Assembly (NCBI GenBank): GCA_036245805.1
Contig: BTRK01000001.1
Location: 22,637,087 to 22,701,086, forward strand
Source: Pristionchus mayeri
Lineage: Eukaryota > Nematoda > Chromadorea > Rhabditida > Neodiplogasteridae
Direction: 5' to 3'
Length of the DNA stretch: 64,000 bases
This document shows, in pieces, positions 23,565 through 44,551 of this stretch; the first letter of the stretch is position 1; each line of letters starts with the position of its first letter. Both the position numbers and the translations under genes were made by a program. Below the pieces are notes generated by a model. The model saw only the letters and a program-made list of their open reading frames with translations. It was not told the DNA's origin and made no database searches.

Positions 23565-26500
23565 TTAGGCAGTCTTGGCCCTGCAATCACTCCATCATCC
23601 CGTCCTCCATCTCCCTCTCACTCACTTTCTCCTCTCTGCCATTGTTCTCAGCAGTCGATGGCCTGCGAAGAAGACGACTGCCCCGATGACTGCCATGTAC
23701 TTCAGAGTTTCGAACATGTTCAGCTGCAGCCAGAAGACCACGTACAGAGTGAACAGCGCTGCAAGCTCACGTATTCCACGGCCATGCATAAATCTATATT
23801 AGGCACTTCTTAGATATTTGGCCCATCCCCCTCCCCTCCCCTATCATTTCTCATTCCCTCCCCATCACAAAGGGGTTGTGCGACCGAAAATCAATGAATG
23901 AGACCTAGAAATGAGCGGGTATGGGAGGAAGAGGGGGGGGGGGGCAATTATCCAGAAAGTGCCCTATATTCTCTATACGAAGCCTAAATGACCCATGGTG
24001 GCCTATCTCATTAATCTCTTGCTCACCAGCCAGTCCGATGTGGAAGATGGGCACGTAGATGGAGGCAGGCATCGCAGAGAGATTCACACCGATACGAGCC
24101 CACTCAAACATGCCTCATTATTCTTCCTTTTTCAAAAGAAAAAGAAACAGTTCGTCAATAGACCTTGCCAATGTATTGGATGATATAAAATAACACAAGT
24201 ACCAGAATGAGGAGGATGAGAATGGGAGCGAGGGCGATGAGAGTGAAGGTATCCGAGATCACTCCAGCTGGACGCTTCTCGGGCTGACATAATAATCATT
24301 AATCCAAACAACACTCCAAATAACAATGAAATGCCACGGCATCATCGTGTTATATTATGCTTTGTTGCTTTCCAAATTTATTTTAGGATTTTCAATTTGC
24401 ATTGCTGTGACACAAGCGAATACCGTAGTTTTTAGCTATTCTGCCAACCGTAAACTTTTTTTTCTAAATCTGGTACCGAATTCAGGCAATTCATTTCTAC
24501 GGTGCCAATTGAGTATTTCCTGTTGTTTAATCCCGGGGTCACGTTTTTGGCAGGCCATCCGTTAAAAAAGATACGGTGAAATGCATGGTTACTCCTCCGT
24601 ACCTCTCTGAACATGTGGGTGATCTCGGGGAGGAGAGAGTAGTCGACCTTCTCGCTCTTCTTCACAACCTCGGGAGTGGCTGCAGGCACGGAGATAGTCG
24701 CTTCCGCCTGCAGGCAATCCATTACTACTACGTGGCAATCACCCATTTCCCAATCTACATCTACTGCATTCAAGGGAAGGAGATGCACTCACAATGATCC
24801 AGTTGAGGGGAGTTCTCAGCAGGGAGTCACCGATCACAAGTCGCAGTCTATACGCACCCGAGTAACCACCGAAGTCCTTGCCGTCCTTTGCAAAATTCTG
24901 AAGAGAGAGTTGGAAAAAATCTGTTGCAGAAATACTTCTAAAAAATTGTTTCCCATAACACACCTTCCTGACATGATTCTACTTCATTTTACCTATAGTG
25001 ATGAAGAAAATAAAATTCAAATTCGTAAAATTGAAAAGTTTTGTGTGATGCAATGCTCACCACATCCATCTTGTACGCTCCCTCCACCTTCTGGGCATCG
25101 GCAATGAATACAACCTCTTCTCCGCTCTCGACGTGCTCGAAGATAACGAAAGCCTGAGGAAAAAATATCATTATTGCAAAAAAGTAAGAACAAAAAAGAC
25201 AACTTGTTTGTGGACGATCATAATAATAAGCTGACCTGGTGGGGTTTGAATGCAGCTCCGTTCTTCGTCTTGACGTTGAATTCGACGCTGAGAGTGGCGG
25301 CGGAATCGACAGTGAATGCAGAAGGGGCCTTCGAGAAGGATGCGATGCTAAATTAAATTATTATTTAAAATTGCTATAGAATATCTCATTTTTAATTTCA
25401 CGATGCATAGCTCATTATGTCTTAAAATGTTTGATTAAACAAATTAAACAGTATTTAGAATACCCCCTCCCTATGCTGACCTCCGTCTCTTCTCGACCTT
25501 TCCTTCTTTATCGATCACAATCACTTCCAATCCCTCGACGGAGGCTTCATTCGTAAACTTCACGGGGAACGAGATCGGGGAGGTACCGATCACCTTCTTG
25601 TCCTCAAATAATACACTATTCACAAGAAGGTGGAAAGATGGATATTTGCAACTGCAATTGAAAGGAATGTCGTACAGCAGCCTCGACGGCGACGTGGAGA
25701 ACATAGTTGCCAGCCTCCTTCACTGCCAGTCCGGAGACTTCGAAGAGAGTGCTCAACAGACTCTAGATAAATCCAGCAATGCCACCATCACGAAAGCGCA
25801 TTCATCAATCGTCTCCGTAATGTCGTTATTCCGTTAAAATGACTTACTTATCAGTGCCGACCTTGGCGGCAGTCTTGGCAGAGTCGACGACCTTCTCTCC
25901 CAGAGTCACCTTCTCGACTCTCACTGTGACTGCACCGGGCAAGGGCAGACCGAGGAGGTTAGATACGTGCAGACGGATAGGCTGGAGGGAGGGAATGAAC
26001 ATGATGAGGGGAGTAGGGAGAGACACTCACATTGGCCAGATCGACGGAGCTCTCGAGGGAGATGCTGGCAGGCACGAAGTGACCATTGTTGATGAGCACT
26101 CCTATCGCACGGATCACGTTGTAGGCAGCACGGTCAGCGAACACCTGCAGAAGAGAGATGAGAGAGAGGGAGAGCGAGGAGAAAGAGAGAGAAGGCGTAT
26201 TGAGGCCACTCGAGAGAAGGGAAATATGCAAATATGGTACCTGACGACGAGAGAGCAGGTGGTTGGCGAACTGGAGCACTTGGTCCTGCAATTACCACTC
26301 TGCAGATACTCAATGAAAGGGTACCGTACCTTAGTGATGGCGGGGGCTTTTCCCTGCTGGTGCGCCAATTGGAAGATGCCGTAGACTGCAGTAGCAGTGA
26401 CCGAGAGACCGCCGTCCAGCTATAATCAATCAATATGTTACTATCCAATTGATGGAGTGTACTCTGTATAGTACCTGCAGGTACTTCCCGTCGAATTCGT

Positions 26501-28886
26501 CCGCCTGTTCGACGAGTGTTCCAATCTTGGGCAAGTACTTAGCTCCGATCGACTTCTCCATCAGAGAAGCAGCAGCGAGAGCATTCGAGAGACTCAAGGT
26601 AGCACGATTAGATAGTGAAGTGACAGAGAGGAGAACCTCTTGGGAGAGGCGTCCTTCGTGATGGCAGCAGTGAGGGCCTTGTCGAATGAAGCCTCATCTA
26701 CCTACAAACACACACAAACACACCCATTCCACTATTTAAAGAAGGAGTGTCAGCAAAGTTAAATTTTTGACGCTTTCATAACCATGACCTAGACAATCAT
26801 CCAACGATCATAGCGCGAGCTAAGAGAATAGCAAAGGTCAATCGCATAGCTCAGTGGTAAAGCAGTCGCCGCGTAATCGGAAGGTTGCGGGTTCGAATCC
26901 AATAGGGACGGCAACGGGAATTTTTGAGTACGGAATAATGGATGCCTCCTTCCGACGCTTTTCCTTCAAACTACCGTACTTTTCAAGCCAAATTCTTTCA
27001 ATATTTTAAAACATTTTTTTAAAATATTTAATGTTATTTTTAAGCTATTTTATTAATTGGAATGTATATGAACACATATTGAAAGAACACCAAGCATTGC
27101 AAGAAGAGAAATATTGAAGAATTGGAGAAGCATGAAGCAATCGAAAAAACATGTGTTTTCAGAACTAAGTGTTGAAGCTTCATTCCCTCAGTTTATGTAG
27201 ATTATCAATCACAAAAAATTGTTTTCACAATAAAAATAAATAAAAATATAAGATATTAGAGAATGAGGCCGTCAAAGTTGAGCATTTTACCGTTGTGAAA
27301 ATGCATTTTTTTGTTTTTTCTTTAAAACCGCTAATAGTACATTCGAGATTTTTGGTTATATTGCGATAAACCCTGTTTTACACCACATACTAGAAAACAA
27401 AAAATATACTATTAGCAGTTTTATAGAAAATGCTTTTTTACTTCGATGCTACCGTAATCCTTGCACTGCTTGACGCTTCTGAAACACCGAGATATTCTTG
27501 GGTCTTTTTGGTTAGGACTGGTGATATATCGCATTTTTTTAGAGCGGGTTAAACATTAATAAGAAATTAATTAATTCATATGGACGGTGCTGAAATATTT
27601 TAACGGATTTCAGTTTGCGATAAATTAAGTATGAAAGTGACTTGTGATGCGCTCCGCTTGGACTCAAAACGTCGGCTTCTTTATCAACATATATTATTGT
27701 TTTTCTTATTATTCTACATTATTTTTGAAAAACTAAAGTGAAAAGTCGAAATGGGGTAGGGTAAGCTTCGATTTGCACACCAATTTGTTAATTGTTCTGC
27801 TCATTCATAAACACGGCTGCTGTCCCTAGAATCCAACCAGTTTTTGAAAAATCTTCTAGATATTTGAATTCCCGCACGTCCCTTCCCTTCAAGCCCTCCT
27901 TGGCATTCTACCAAGGAACGATAACTCGGTTCAAAATAGAGATACGCATTTGAAATTTTCAAAATCTCATATGGTTGTACAAAGGTCGGTCATGGTTATG
28001 ACAACGCCAAAATTTCAACTTTGCTGACAATCCTTCTTTAAAGGGGAGCCTGAAGCAAGGTCAAGCCTTCTGTAACTAACTTTGACGTTGAGTCTGTCTG
28101 CGATAGTGAGAGCATCGAACAGCTTCTCACTGGTGACCTCAGCTTCCTTGGCCACTGCTTCCACAGTCGCTTTCGCAGAGGGAGCAGAGATGGTGCATCC
28201 CTGAGATAGGTAAGTTATGGAAATAATTAAGATGAACGCGGAAAACAACATCATGCCTCGATATGTACTTATGCTACTTCAAATTAACAGATAGTGAAGG
28301 AGCAATTAAGCGAAGAATGGGCAGGGAAATTGAAGAAGACCTCGAGATCTCCAGCGATGCTTGCAGCATGGAAGAGCGCCTCTGCCTCCTTCTCGTTCAC
28401 CTTCTGTGCCAGGGCACACACCCGCTGAATTATTAAATTATAAACAAGAAATACCAAGAGAAAAACCAGGAACATGGATATTAAATCGGCGGAACAAACC
28501 TTGGACTTCGCATCATCAACCTTCTGTCCGAGCAGTCTCAGTCCACTAGTGGCATAATGTAGAGACGCGAGATCGTCTTTCGAGGAGAGAACACTCTGAA
28601 CAAAAATATATATTAAAACAACTAAAAAAATTCAATGATACTACGGATTCTGTTGCAACGTAGCCGTGTAATAAAGCCACGTCATGACAAATTATTGAAA
28701 ATTTTAATTTTCAGCTTCCCATCGGGCAGCCATTAAAACTGTTAATAAGCCAGATTATTGTTCTTTCGATACCTGGAAGGATTCGGAGATTCTCTTGGTG
28801 TCCTCAGCATTCCAATATGACGATAGGAAGATCTTCTCAGCTGCCGCACACGCGACCAATATCGCGATTAAACCAGCTACTCTCAT
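23565..28886 (-). CDS. RPN2: Ribophorin II, oligosaccharyltransferase subunit
   Basis: Subunit of the ER oligosaccharyltransferase complex that N-glycosylates nascent proteins; type I membrane protein with a large lumenal part. It starts at 28886 with a signal peptide (MRVAGLIAILVACAAAEKIF). Lumenal repeats run through about 28600-24900 (AFVIFEHVESGEEVVFIADA at about 25090-25150, YRLRLVIGDSLLRTPLNW at about 24800-24860). Then comes FREPEKRP and membrane helices (VISDTFTLIALAPILILLIL, about 24210-24275; VPIFHIGLAG, about 24025-24060; LYVVFWLQLNMFETLKYMAV, about 23680-23745). The last exon adds a short tail ending AKTA, stop 23565-23567, which resembles the vertebrate C-terminus. A large intron (about 26705-28070) contains an inverted-repeat element with a tRNA-like segment. 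Confidence 0.92.
26736..28041. mobile_element. 1.3-kb inverted-repeat DNA element in RPN2 intron, TTAA-flanked
   Basis: The left end from 26740 (AGAAGGAGTGTCAGCAAAGT) matches the reverse complement of the right end at 28037 (AGAAGGATTGTCAGCAAAGT). Similarity extends over about 50 bp to CATAACCATGACC. Both ends abut TTTAAAG, so a TTAA target duplication (26736-26739 and 28038-28041) is likely, as in piggyBac-type elements. No transposase frame is visible, so it is non-autonomous. It carries a tRNA-like segment at 26836-26912 and an internal inverted repeat at about 27303-27440. Confidence 0.7.
26836..26912 (+). pseudogene. tRNA-Thr(CGT)-derived sequence, degenerate
   Basis: It keeps the pol III internal promoter boxes (TAGCTCAGTGGT and GGTTCGAATCC) and an anticodon loop CGCGTAA reading CGT (Thr). 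The D-stem is shortened, the T-stem does not pair, and the 5' acceptor arm does not match the 3' arm TAGGGAC. It is therefore a tRNA pseudogene or the head of a SINE, lying inside the TTAA-flanked element. Confidence 0.65.
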
Positions 28887-29352
28887 AGTTATTACCTGAC
28901 AAGGAAATGGGGTAGATTAAATGAAAAAATATGTATTGCAAGCGCGCATGAACGATAGAATACGTAGAATAAACAAGCGATAACAGCGTTTGAACGAGGG
29001 GATGAAACGTTGGCAAACTACGGTAAACTTTGAATCCATCACGAACTGAAATCAGGGTTTTCGTCTCAAGATTTTTGGTGCGAAATTCGAAAATTGGTAT
29101 AGCTGCCACATTTATTGATTTATTTTTATAAAGTATTTAAAAGGTGACAACGAAATTGAACACCTCTTCGGCAGAAATGAGAAAATACAAGAAAATATTT
29201 ATCTTCACAACTTTGTAAAATACATGAAAACAGGAATGGCTCGATAATAACAATGCAATTAATCTTTTGAACTACCGTTGAATGCACTTATTCATAATAT
29301 ATCTCAGAAGTTGGGTATATTCATCATCATCAATTGGGGAGGGTCTTCCTCT
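28887..29352. other. Spacer between transaldolase and RPN2
   Basis: A 466-bp spacer; both genes are on the minus strand. No exon was recognised. A possible acceptor (TTGTCAG) lies 9 bp before the RPN2 start codon. Confidence 0.5.
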
Positions 29353-31020
29353 TCAGAGTCTCTTACGGATGAGATCCTCGAGAAGTCTGGCGTCCTTGGC
29401 GAAGTTACGGATACCCTCAGCCAACTGTAATATCCATTGCAACCACCCCCTACTCCCCCCCCCCTCTCACCTTCTCTGTGGCCATCGCATCTTTATTGAG
29501 TGCCCATCTGAACACCTTCTCATCCACTTTCACCTCGTGCACATCCGAAGCACTCGAGGCTGCAATGGATCCATTCCCCATCTTCCGCTCCGCTCCTCTA
29601 CCATACCCAGTGCGGGGCTGAGTTTGAGTGGTACTTGCTCGTTGTCCTCAGCCAGTTGCTTGAGCAGTGCAGGGGCGATAGTGAGCAGATCGCACCCGAC
29701 CAATCCCTTGATCTCCTCCGTGTTGCGGAATGAGGCTGCCATAACCTGACACACTCAATGAGTACTCCTCCATGGGATGAGACTACCTGCGTCTTGTGGC
29801 CGAACTTCTTGTAGTAAGTGTAGATGCGGTTGACAGACTACAATGATCAAGGGTGCTCTCCTCCTCTCTTTCTCCCCTACCTTCACTCCGGGGTCATCGT
29901 TCCTGTCGTACGTCTTCTTGTCAGTGTTCTTCACGTACCAATCCATGATTCTACCGACGAAGGGAGAGATCAAAGTGGCTCCAACCTCAAGAAATTGAGA
30001 CTTATTCAGAACATCATGAGTAGTGCAGGAAAGTTCAACTTCTGTTTGAAGAAGTGTACACAAACCTGAGCACATGCGATAGCCTGCTCGTATCCGAAGA
30101 GGAGAGTCATGTTGCAGTGGATGCCGTGCTTCGACTCCAGAATCCTTAACCACACACACTCCCTTTCACAACTACGTATAGTTCATCGATCACGAGCTAA
30201 GATTGAACAAGTGACATCACTCGCAGTTCTTTCTCGATACTCACTTGGCAGCCTGGATTCCTTCCCAAGTGGAGGCTAGTTTGATGAGGATGCGTTCCTT
30301 CGAGATTCCCTCTGCCTCGTATTGCGAGATGAGAGCAAGGGCACGTGCCACTGAGCCATCAGTGTCGAAGGACAGTCTGAACAGTCTCTCGTTCTCCTCA
30401 TCCCACACATCCTCTTATTGCACTCCAGAATAAATGAACATAATTGGAGGGAAATGAAGTGAATGAAGCGTTCCTCTAACCTGGCGTCAACTTCGGTGGA
30501 CACTCTTCCAGGGATGACTTCGAGAATCTTCTTGCCGAAGACAACGAAGAGTCGATCCATGGCTGCTTCGATGACCTCAACCCCCCTCCTCCCTTCCCAT
30601 TCCCTTCCCCTCTCGTACCTTCGTCTGTTCCTGTCCCTGTGAGTGCTCCTTCGCGTACGAGATTGCTTCGTCGATGAGTGCAGAGTACCTTGAGAGAGAA
30701 GGGACTCTCATCTATTGCAGGGGGGGGGGGGGGGGGCACTCACTCTTCCATCTTCGACGCTGCCAGAATCAGAGAGGGATTTGTCGTTGCATCAGTGGGC
30801 AGAAATTGCTTCATTACTGAAATCAAGGAATAAATTAGTCTAGACTAAAACTCGTTTTTAAATAACTAATGTTGTTTGACACGTACTCTTGAAACACCAT
30901 CGACTGATGGAAACCCCTTCGACTGAGGGAATAAAAGATGTTGGATGGCTGACCCTTGAAGTCTCCAGTGTCGGCGACGACAGTGGTCACCTTCTTGAGC
31001 TGATCGAGAACCGAGGCCAT
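29353..31020 (-). CDS. TALDO1: Transaldolase
   Basis: Cytosolic enzyme of the non-oxidative pentose phosphate pathway that moves a dihydroxyacetone unit through a Schiff base. The start at 31020 gives [20 protein letters not shown]. Family motifs: [16 protein letters not shown] (about 30740-30800), [11 protein letters not shown] (about 30470-30515), the active-site block [15 protein letters not shown] with the Schiff-base lysine (about 30245-30290), and HCNMTLLF (about 30095-30120). [19 protein letters not shown] is at about 29930-29990, and [19 protein letters not shown] at about 29675-29735. The C-terminus reads [11 protein letters not shown], stop at 29353-29355. All catalytic elements are present. 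Confidence 0.93.
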
Positions 31021-32508
31021 TCTATCTGTAGAAGGGAAGGTAATGGATGGAACTGGGAACGGACCGAGAGAGAGAACGGCAGACCCCCTCTAGTCGACCG
31101 ATTAATAGTGATGAGGGAGAAAACACATCATTTCACAAGACACGCCACATACTAGAGTGACAAACAATGAGTGAGGCATTGAGTGGCGAGAGAGGCACAG
31201 ATTGTGAGGCCATACGAAAAAACGAATAATCGCCCAATGAAACTGCAGATCTGCGCACAAGAAGTTAATACATTCTGTGATGGTGGTAGATTGATCCGAA
31301 CGGAATGAAGCTGAGAGTATTGCCATCGAGAATGAGGGGTAAATACTCCTTTCCGTGTCTACACAACAACCAAGTGTGCTCGACTGGGGACTCCACTACT
31401 TGAACGAACTCCTACAAAGCACAAACTCACACACTTTAGAGTGCGAGAGAGTAGAGCATGAGAAATGGATGCAACTGCCGTCAACCTCTCAACGACGACA
31501 GAATGAACCAATTTGTTGCCAAACCTAAGCGCAAAATGAATGCCCGTTATCGTTCTCAACGCGCATTTCTTATGGTGTGAGAATGAAAATGGAACGAGAG
31601 GTAGAGATCGAAGGAACTGAGAGGTAGTTGAGAAGACAGAAAACGATGGTGGCCTTAGATAAGAGAGACAGAAGAAAGAGATAAGTAAAACAGAATGGTC
31701 ACTCGGGCTTAATGGAATGAAGAGGTAGATATCGATCGATGATCGTCGCAATAGTTGCATAGCGATTACAGTATTCGAATTGAGAGATCGTTTTTTACGT
31801 TTATCAATGTCTGGGAACGTAATACAAAAGTCGACCGAACATGGTATCAGGACAGCCGATAAGGAAACAGAATTGAAAATCCGACAAGGTTACACTCTCT
31901 AGGAAGAGAACATGGGGAATTCACACACTGCGAAATGGAAGCATCGAGAGACAGAGGAAACGATCTAATCTACTGCGAATGCTCATAGCTGGCTGGATGG
32001 AATCAAGTGATATTTATGTGATAATAACATTAGATGAGTCGCGCATATACAAAAACAGAGGAGATTGATGAAAAACGAACGAGGATTGAGGGATAAACCG
32101 ATTAGACATTCCACAATACATGTAAGAATTCTCAACTGGGGTAAAAATGGAGTAAGAAAAGACAATATCAATCCAACGCATTGTAGAGATAAATCGATAA
32201 TTGTGTGGTACTGTACTGCTAATCTATCGAAACTTCTCGATTTGCTAAGAGAATTATATACCCGTATCTTAACAAGGGCAATACAAGTAGGAAGCTACTT
32301 TACAATTCATACTCACAATCACACCTCAATACAATCATAACTATAGACGACTTCATTTCCAGTTAGTTGTTCAGGAAGGAAAATATGATAGTGTGGCGAG
32401 ACGTGGTGTGGTAGTTAGTGACTTGCCAGAGGCGTGCACAGTGGATGGGAGGGTACAAGGTGGGAGGGGGAGGGAGGGGGGGGGGGGGAGGAGGGAGGAG
32501 GATCCTTC
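31021..32508. other. Spacer between cullin-3 and transaldolase
   Basis: About 1.5 kb without a supportable exon; the left part should be the transaldolase promoter and the right part the cullin-3 3' UTR. A poly(G) run lies at about 32477-32488. Confidence 0.5.
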
Positions 32509-40697
<8,189 letters not shown>

Positions 40698-42666
40698 AGG
40701 GACCCCCCCTCCTCCCCCCCCCCCCCCTCCCTCCCTCCCACTCCACGCTGACCTCTAGGTATTGACATTATCGCAGTGCATTACTCTTCCCCCTCTCCTT
40801 CCATGGCCTGCACCACTTACCGTATCTACTTGATCACCATCTATCGATCGATCTCTTCCCACGTCTGTTCCAATCGATCGATCTTCTGCTTCCTTTTCTA
40901 ATCCTCATTTGTGATGTTCACTAATTTATCGTTGTCCTTGGAAATCTTCGGTTGGCCCTCCGGTGTTGTCATTCACAAGTCTCTCTTACTTCCCTCCTTA
41001 TATTCATGTCTCGAGGAAGAACACCCAAATTGAGAATGATGCACTTTCCGCTCCTATACTAATTCGCCATTTTGTTTGGATTTTTTTGAAAATTCTTCTT
41101 TCTTTCCTTTCCTATTCCGATTGCTACGGTAGGATTATCAGCTACCTATTATCACTTTGCATGTTGTACATTAAACTTTGCTATTCTGTAGATCCCGAGA
41201 GATATGAAATAATATTATTTTTCGTTTTATAATATTTATTGAACTACGACATAATACACGAATTGTAAAGTAGTTTTGCTCCTTTCCAATGCACACTACG
41301 GAGTTTGTAAATTGTTTTGTCTCATATTTGTACTAACAATAATTGGACCTCCAGCAATGTGAATAAACTACGCGAGACGATCTCCCCTTCGTAGTACTCG
41401 AGCATCTTTTGTCCCTCTCATTCACTCAGACGACACATGCAAATGAAGGGGATGAAATGCAACCGCACCCCTCTAGGGAACAGCGAGAATGACGACCCAA
41501 ATGTGTCAAAACAATTGAGAGACTCTCACTCCACCACACTTACTCATACTCTCTGATGAGGAAAGAGGAATGAAGAGGGGAGGAGTCGAGTAATCAAGGA
41601 AGGAATAAGAGACGCCACTCTGTACTCTCTCAGTTCCATGCACTCTCTTATCTTCTCTGCCTATCACAAGACACGGGGAGGGGGGGGGGGGGACTCAATG
41701 GAAGGATGGACATTGGAAGCCCTCAAATTGAATTGTCTCTGGTTGAGATACCCCATGTCCAGTTATGATTCATTCGTACGTCTCCAGACTTATTCGACAT
41801 CCGATGGATGGACTTCTTCATTTTCCTCTTCGCTCTCAATCATCGTCGTGATCTACCTCGAGAGTGTCGAATAGATGATTGATGACATGTGAACTAGTAA
41901 CTGAATCCCTCCATCCCCCCTCTTAGCCTGCCTCGACTCTCGAATTAGATGGATGGAGAGGCCCTTTCATAGACAAAAAGACGGCCTCCCGGAATCAAGG
42001 GTCACCGACCAACTTCCTCCCTTCTCTCTCTCTCTTCATCCACTCACAACCATCTCTCACGAGGGAGAGAATGAGGAATGAAGAGAGTGAATGAGTCTCT
42101 TCGAGTGTTATTCCTAGTCCTTTCTTTTCATGCAGATATCTTCTGTATCTACTGAGTAGATGGCTCCATCCTTCCCTCTATCCCTACTACTCCTTTTTTT
42201 CCATCTGGCATGAGTCTGATAATTCATAAATCCCCAACAGCTTTGGATTCCCTTGGGTGTAATAGGTCATGGAATTCTCTCAGTCGGCCTCCACCAAACG
42301 GATCCCCCCACCACTATCCATTCAGTTGACGCCTTCCTTTCTCAACTGTAATCTCCCTTCTCCCTTCACTATCTCCATGCGAGAGAAGGGGATAAAACAG
42401 TCCCAACGAGAGAATTCCTTCCAGCCAAATCATTTTCTTCTTTGCTTGTAGCTTTTTGTTTACTCCTTTGTATTTCTAACCCAATCTGTCGTTCAAATTC
42501 TGAGATGCTCCTTTCTTTCAGTCTACGCTATTCCATTCGAGTAAACCCTCGTGCATATAAGTGTATTATCCTCCCTCGATTCCGCCCAAGTATTCTCTCT
42601 TATTTGTTCTATATGGACTCAATTTGGGTCTTTCATTGAATGGCCTTGCAGTGGAGAATCAGTTAG
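40698..42666. other. Intergenic region after RAB14
   Basis: About 2 kb with no supportable exon. The first part is RAB14 3' UTR with a poly(C) run at about 40706-40728; a poly(G) run is at about 41682-41693. The last few hundred bases should hold the promoter of the secreted-protein gene that begins at 42667. Confidence 0.5.
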
Positions 42667-43211
42667 ATGCTGCCCTACCTCATTCTCACAGTTTTCATGC
42701 TGAGAGAAATCACGGGTTCAGCTTGTCTCCTCAAGTGCAAAGACAACTATGTGAGTATCTGGTAAATTCACATTTTTCACTTCTCAAATTCGGCGCCGTA
42801 GAGTTTGAGCTGGTGTACTCCTTTTGTAACCCTGAGCGCGTCCGCCCGCGTGGCCTAATGGATAAGGCGTCTGACTTCTAATCAGAAGATTGTCGGTTCG
42901 ATCCCGGCCGTGGGCTGCTAACTTTTGCTCTTTTTAAATTTTATCTCCAATCAATTTAATTCTTTTCCAGATGAACGGAATGTCTTTTGTGATGGCAGAT
43001 TCACGAACAGACTGGTCCACGGAAATGATCACTCCCCTACAGGTTCCATTTTAAATTAGCCCCTATTGGATGTTCTTATTGCACTGTTCCGATTGCAGCA
43101 TCTGCTGTCTTCGTTCGATCGTCGGATAGCCCTCAGAGGTCGACTGGTTCGAGCCTGTCGTCTCAATGCAGACTACGCCGTCTGTCTGGCAGCATGCGGG
43201 CCAGAGGTGAG

Positions 43212-43276
<65 letters not shown>

Positions 43277-44218
43277 GATCAGCGAGTCTCTTCAGTTCGG
43301 GGCAGCATCGCAGATTCTGCAGGAGGGACAACGAACGTGGAATGTCATCTGCGATCGATTCTTCAATGACACGAATAGAGGTGAAGACTGCATTGGTCCC
43401 CTTCGAGGAAGTGACCTCACTCGTTTGGCAGAGTTCTCCGATCGAATCCTCCCTTGCTGGATCACGAATGGAAGTGTGATCGCCTATCGATGCAGTGTGG
43501 TCAGTCCCCATTCAGAGATCATGAAGATGACAAGGGAGATCTCCCTTCTCTTCCTCTCTCTTCTGCCTTCTCCCTCCTCTCCCCTCTCTTCCCCCTACCC
43601 CTCCTCTCCCTTCTCCTCTCCTCTTCTCTCTTCTTCCTTCTCAGGCAGCGTATGAACTGCAGTCGGAAGTGGTCAAACTGATCTCGGAGGACGGGACTCC
43701 ATCATGGGACAACTACCTCGATTCTGCAAGTGTGTACAGTAGATGAGAGGCAGATGGAAGTGATTGGGTAGTGATGATGCAATCTCAGGACGACGTACAA
43801 CTATGATCGATGCTTCACTCGGGCGAATGCAGATGTGTGTCAGACTGAGCACGCGAGCAAGATGATCATCTACCTGGCACACGTGACCAGCAAGTGAGGG
43901 CAGAAGGAGTAGCCACAGTTAGAGTACTGGGGGAAGATCCATCTATGGAGAAGTGATAGAGACTCAACTCATTGCAGCACCCTCATGGATCTTCTCGATC
44001 GAACGGGCAAACTGGATCCGATCCTACCCGAGGATTGCAGAGATTGGATGAATCAGAAAGGTTCCCTCCTCTAATCCCTCATGGAGTAACTATCGATTCT
44101 TGTGGCAGGGATGAGTTCATACTCTTCTCTTCGACTGCAGAGGAATCGCAACTCGAGTGGAAGGAGGACTGCACTGGCTGCAGTCTTAGCTGTCGCAGCT
44201 GTCATTCTCCGCCCATGA
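42667..44218 (+). CDS. Secreted Cys-rich protein with signal peptide (nematode CPG4-like?)
   Basis: Eight exons join in phase: 42667-42750, 42971-43042, 43099-43206, 43287-43499, 43645-43733, 43789-43893, 43978-44060 and 44109-44218, giving 287 residues. Exon 1 encodes a signal peptide (MLPYLILTVFML...) followed by CLLKCKDNY. Spaced cysteines follow (CRLNADYAVCLAACGPE, WNVICDRFF, CFTRANADVC, EDCRDW). The C-terminus is Ser/Arg-rich and then hydrophobic (AALAVLAVAAVIL type), which could be a GPI-anchor signal or a membrane tail. The cysteine pattern recalls the chondroitin proteoglycan 4 type domain of nematode secreted proteins, but this is tentative. Intron 1 holds a tRNA-Arg gene, and intron 3 is almost entirely CT repeats. 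Confidence 0.75.
42844..42916 (+). tRNA. tRNA-Arg (TCT)
   Basis: A full cloverleaf can be folded: acceptor GCCCGCG/CGTGGGC with one G-T pair, a D-arm from TGGCCTAATGGATAAGGC, and anticodon stem TCTGA/TCAGA around CTTCTAA (anticodon TCT). The T-arm contains GGTTCGATCC. It is intronless. It lies on the same strand inside intron 1 of the secreted Cys-rich protein gene. Confidence 0.93.
43207..43286 (+). repeat. (CT)n microsatellite forming most of an intron
   Basis: About 29 CT units (roughly 43213-43272) fill the 80-bp intron between GTGAGCA and the acceptor region CAGCGAG. Repeat length changes here would alter intron size but not coding sequence. Confidence 0.9.
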
Positions 44219-44551
44219 TCACTCCCTTCCCTCCTCTTCCCTAGACTGTGCATACATAAGCGATCTTTCACATTGCCAATTATCAATTTGCGGGTACGAT
44301 AAACATAATTGAATAGTTTTTATAAACAATAATCATCGTTTCCCATCAATGCTTTACAATTGGACACCCACAATGGAGCAGTGGAGACATCACCGGAAAC
44401 AATGAAGGATGAATACATAATCTAGCGAGTGCTACCCGTGATCAGTCGAGAAAAAAGGGACTAGACGTACAATTAGAGATACAACGGAGTACTGAGATTG
44501 ACGGAAAGATTCTCATGGGTTCCTATGGGTACTGTAGCTACGAAGTGTCGA
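44219..44551. other. Convergent spacer
   Basis: A 333-bp AT-rich spacer between the stops of the secreted-protein gene (+) and the ASPH-like exons (-); nothing else was seen. Confidence 0.55.

Noticed and set aside
26836..26912. A functional tRNA-Thr gene
   Set aside because: Acceptor and T-stems do not pair and the D-arm is shortened; only the promoter boxes survive.
43194..43655. 153-codon open frame with a long Ser/Leu run
   Set aside because: It reads through the CT-repeat intron; the true exon begins at 43287, as shown by phase.
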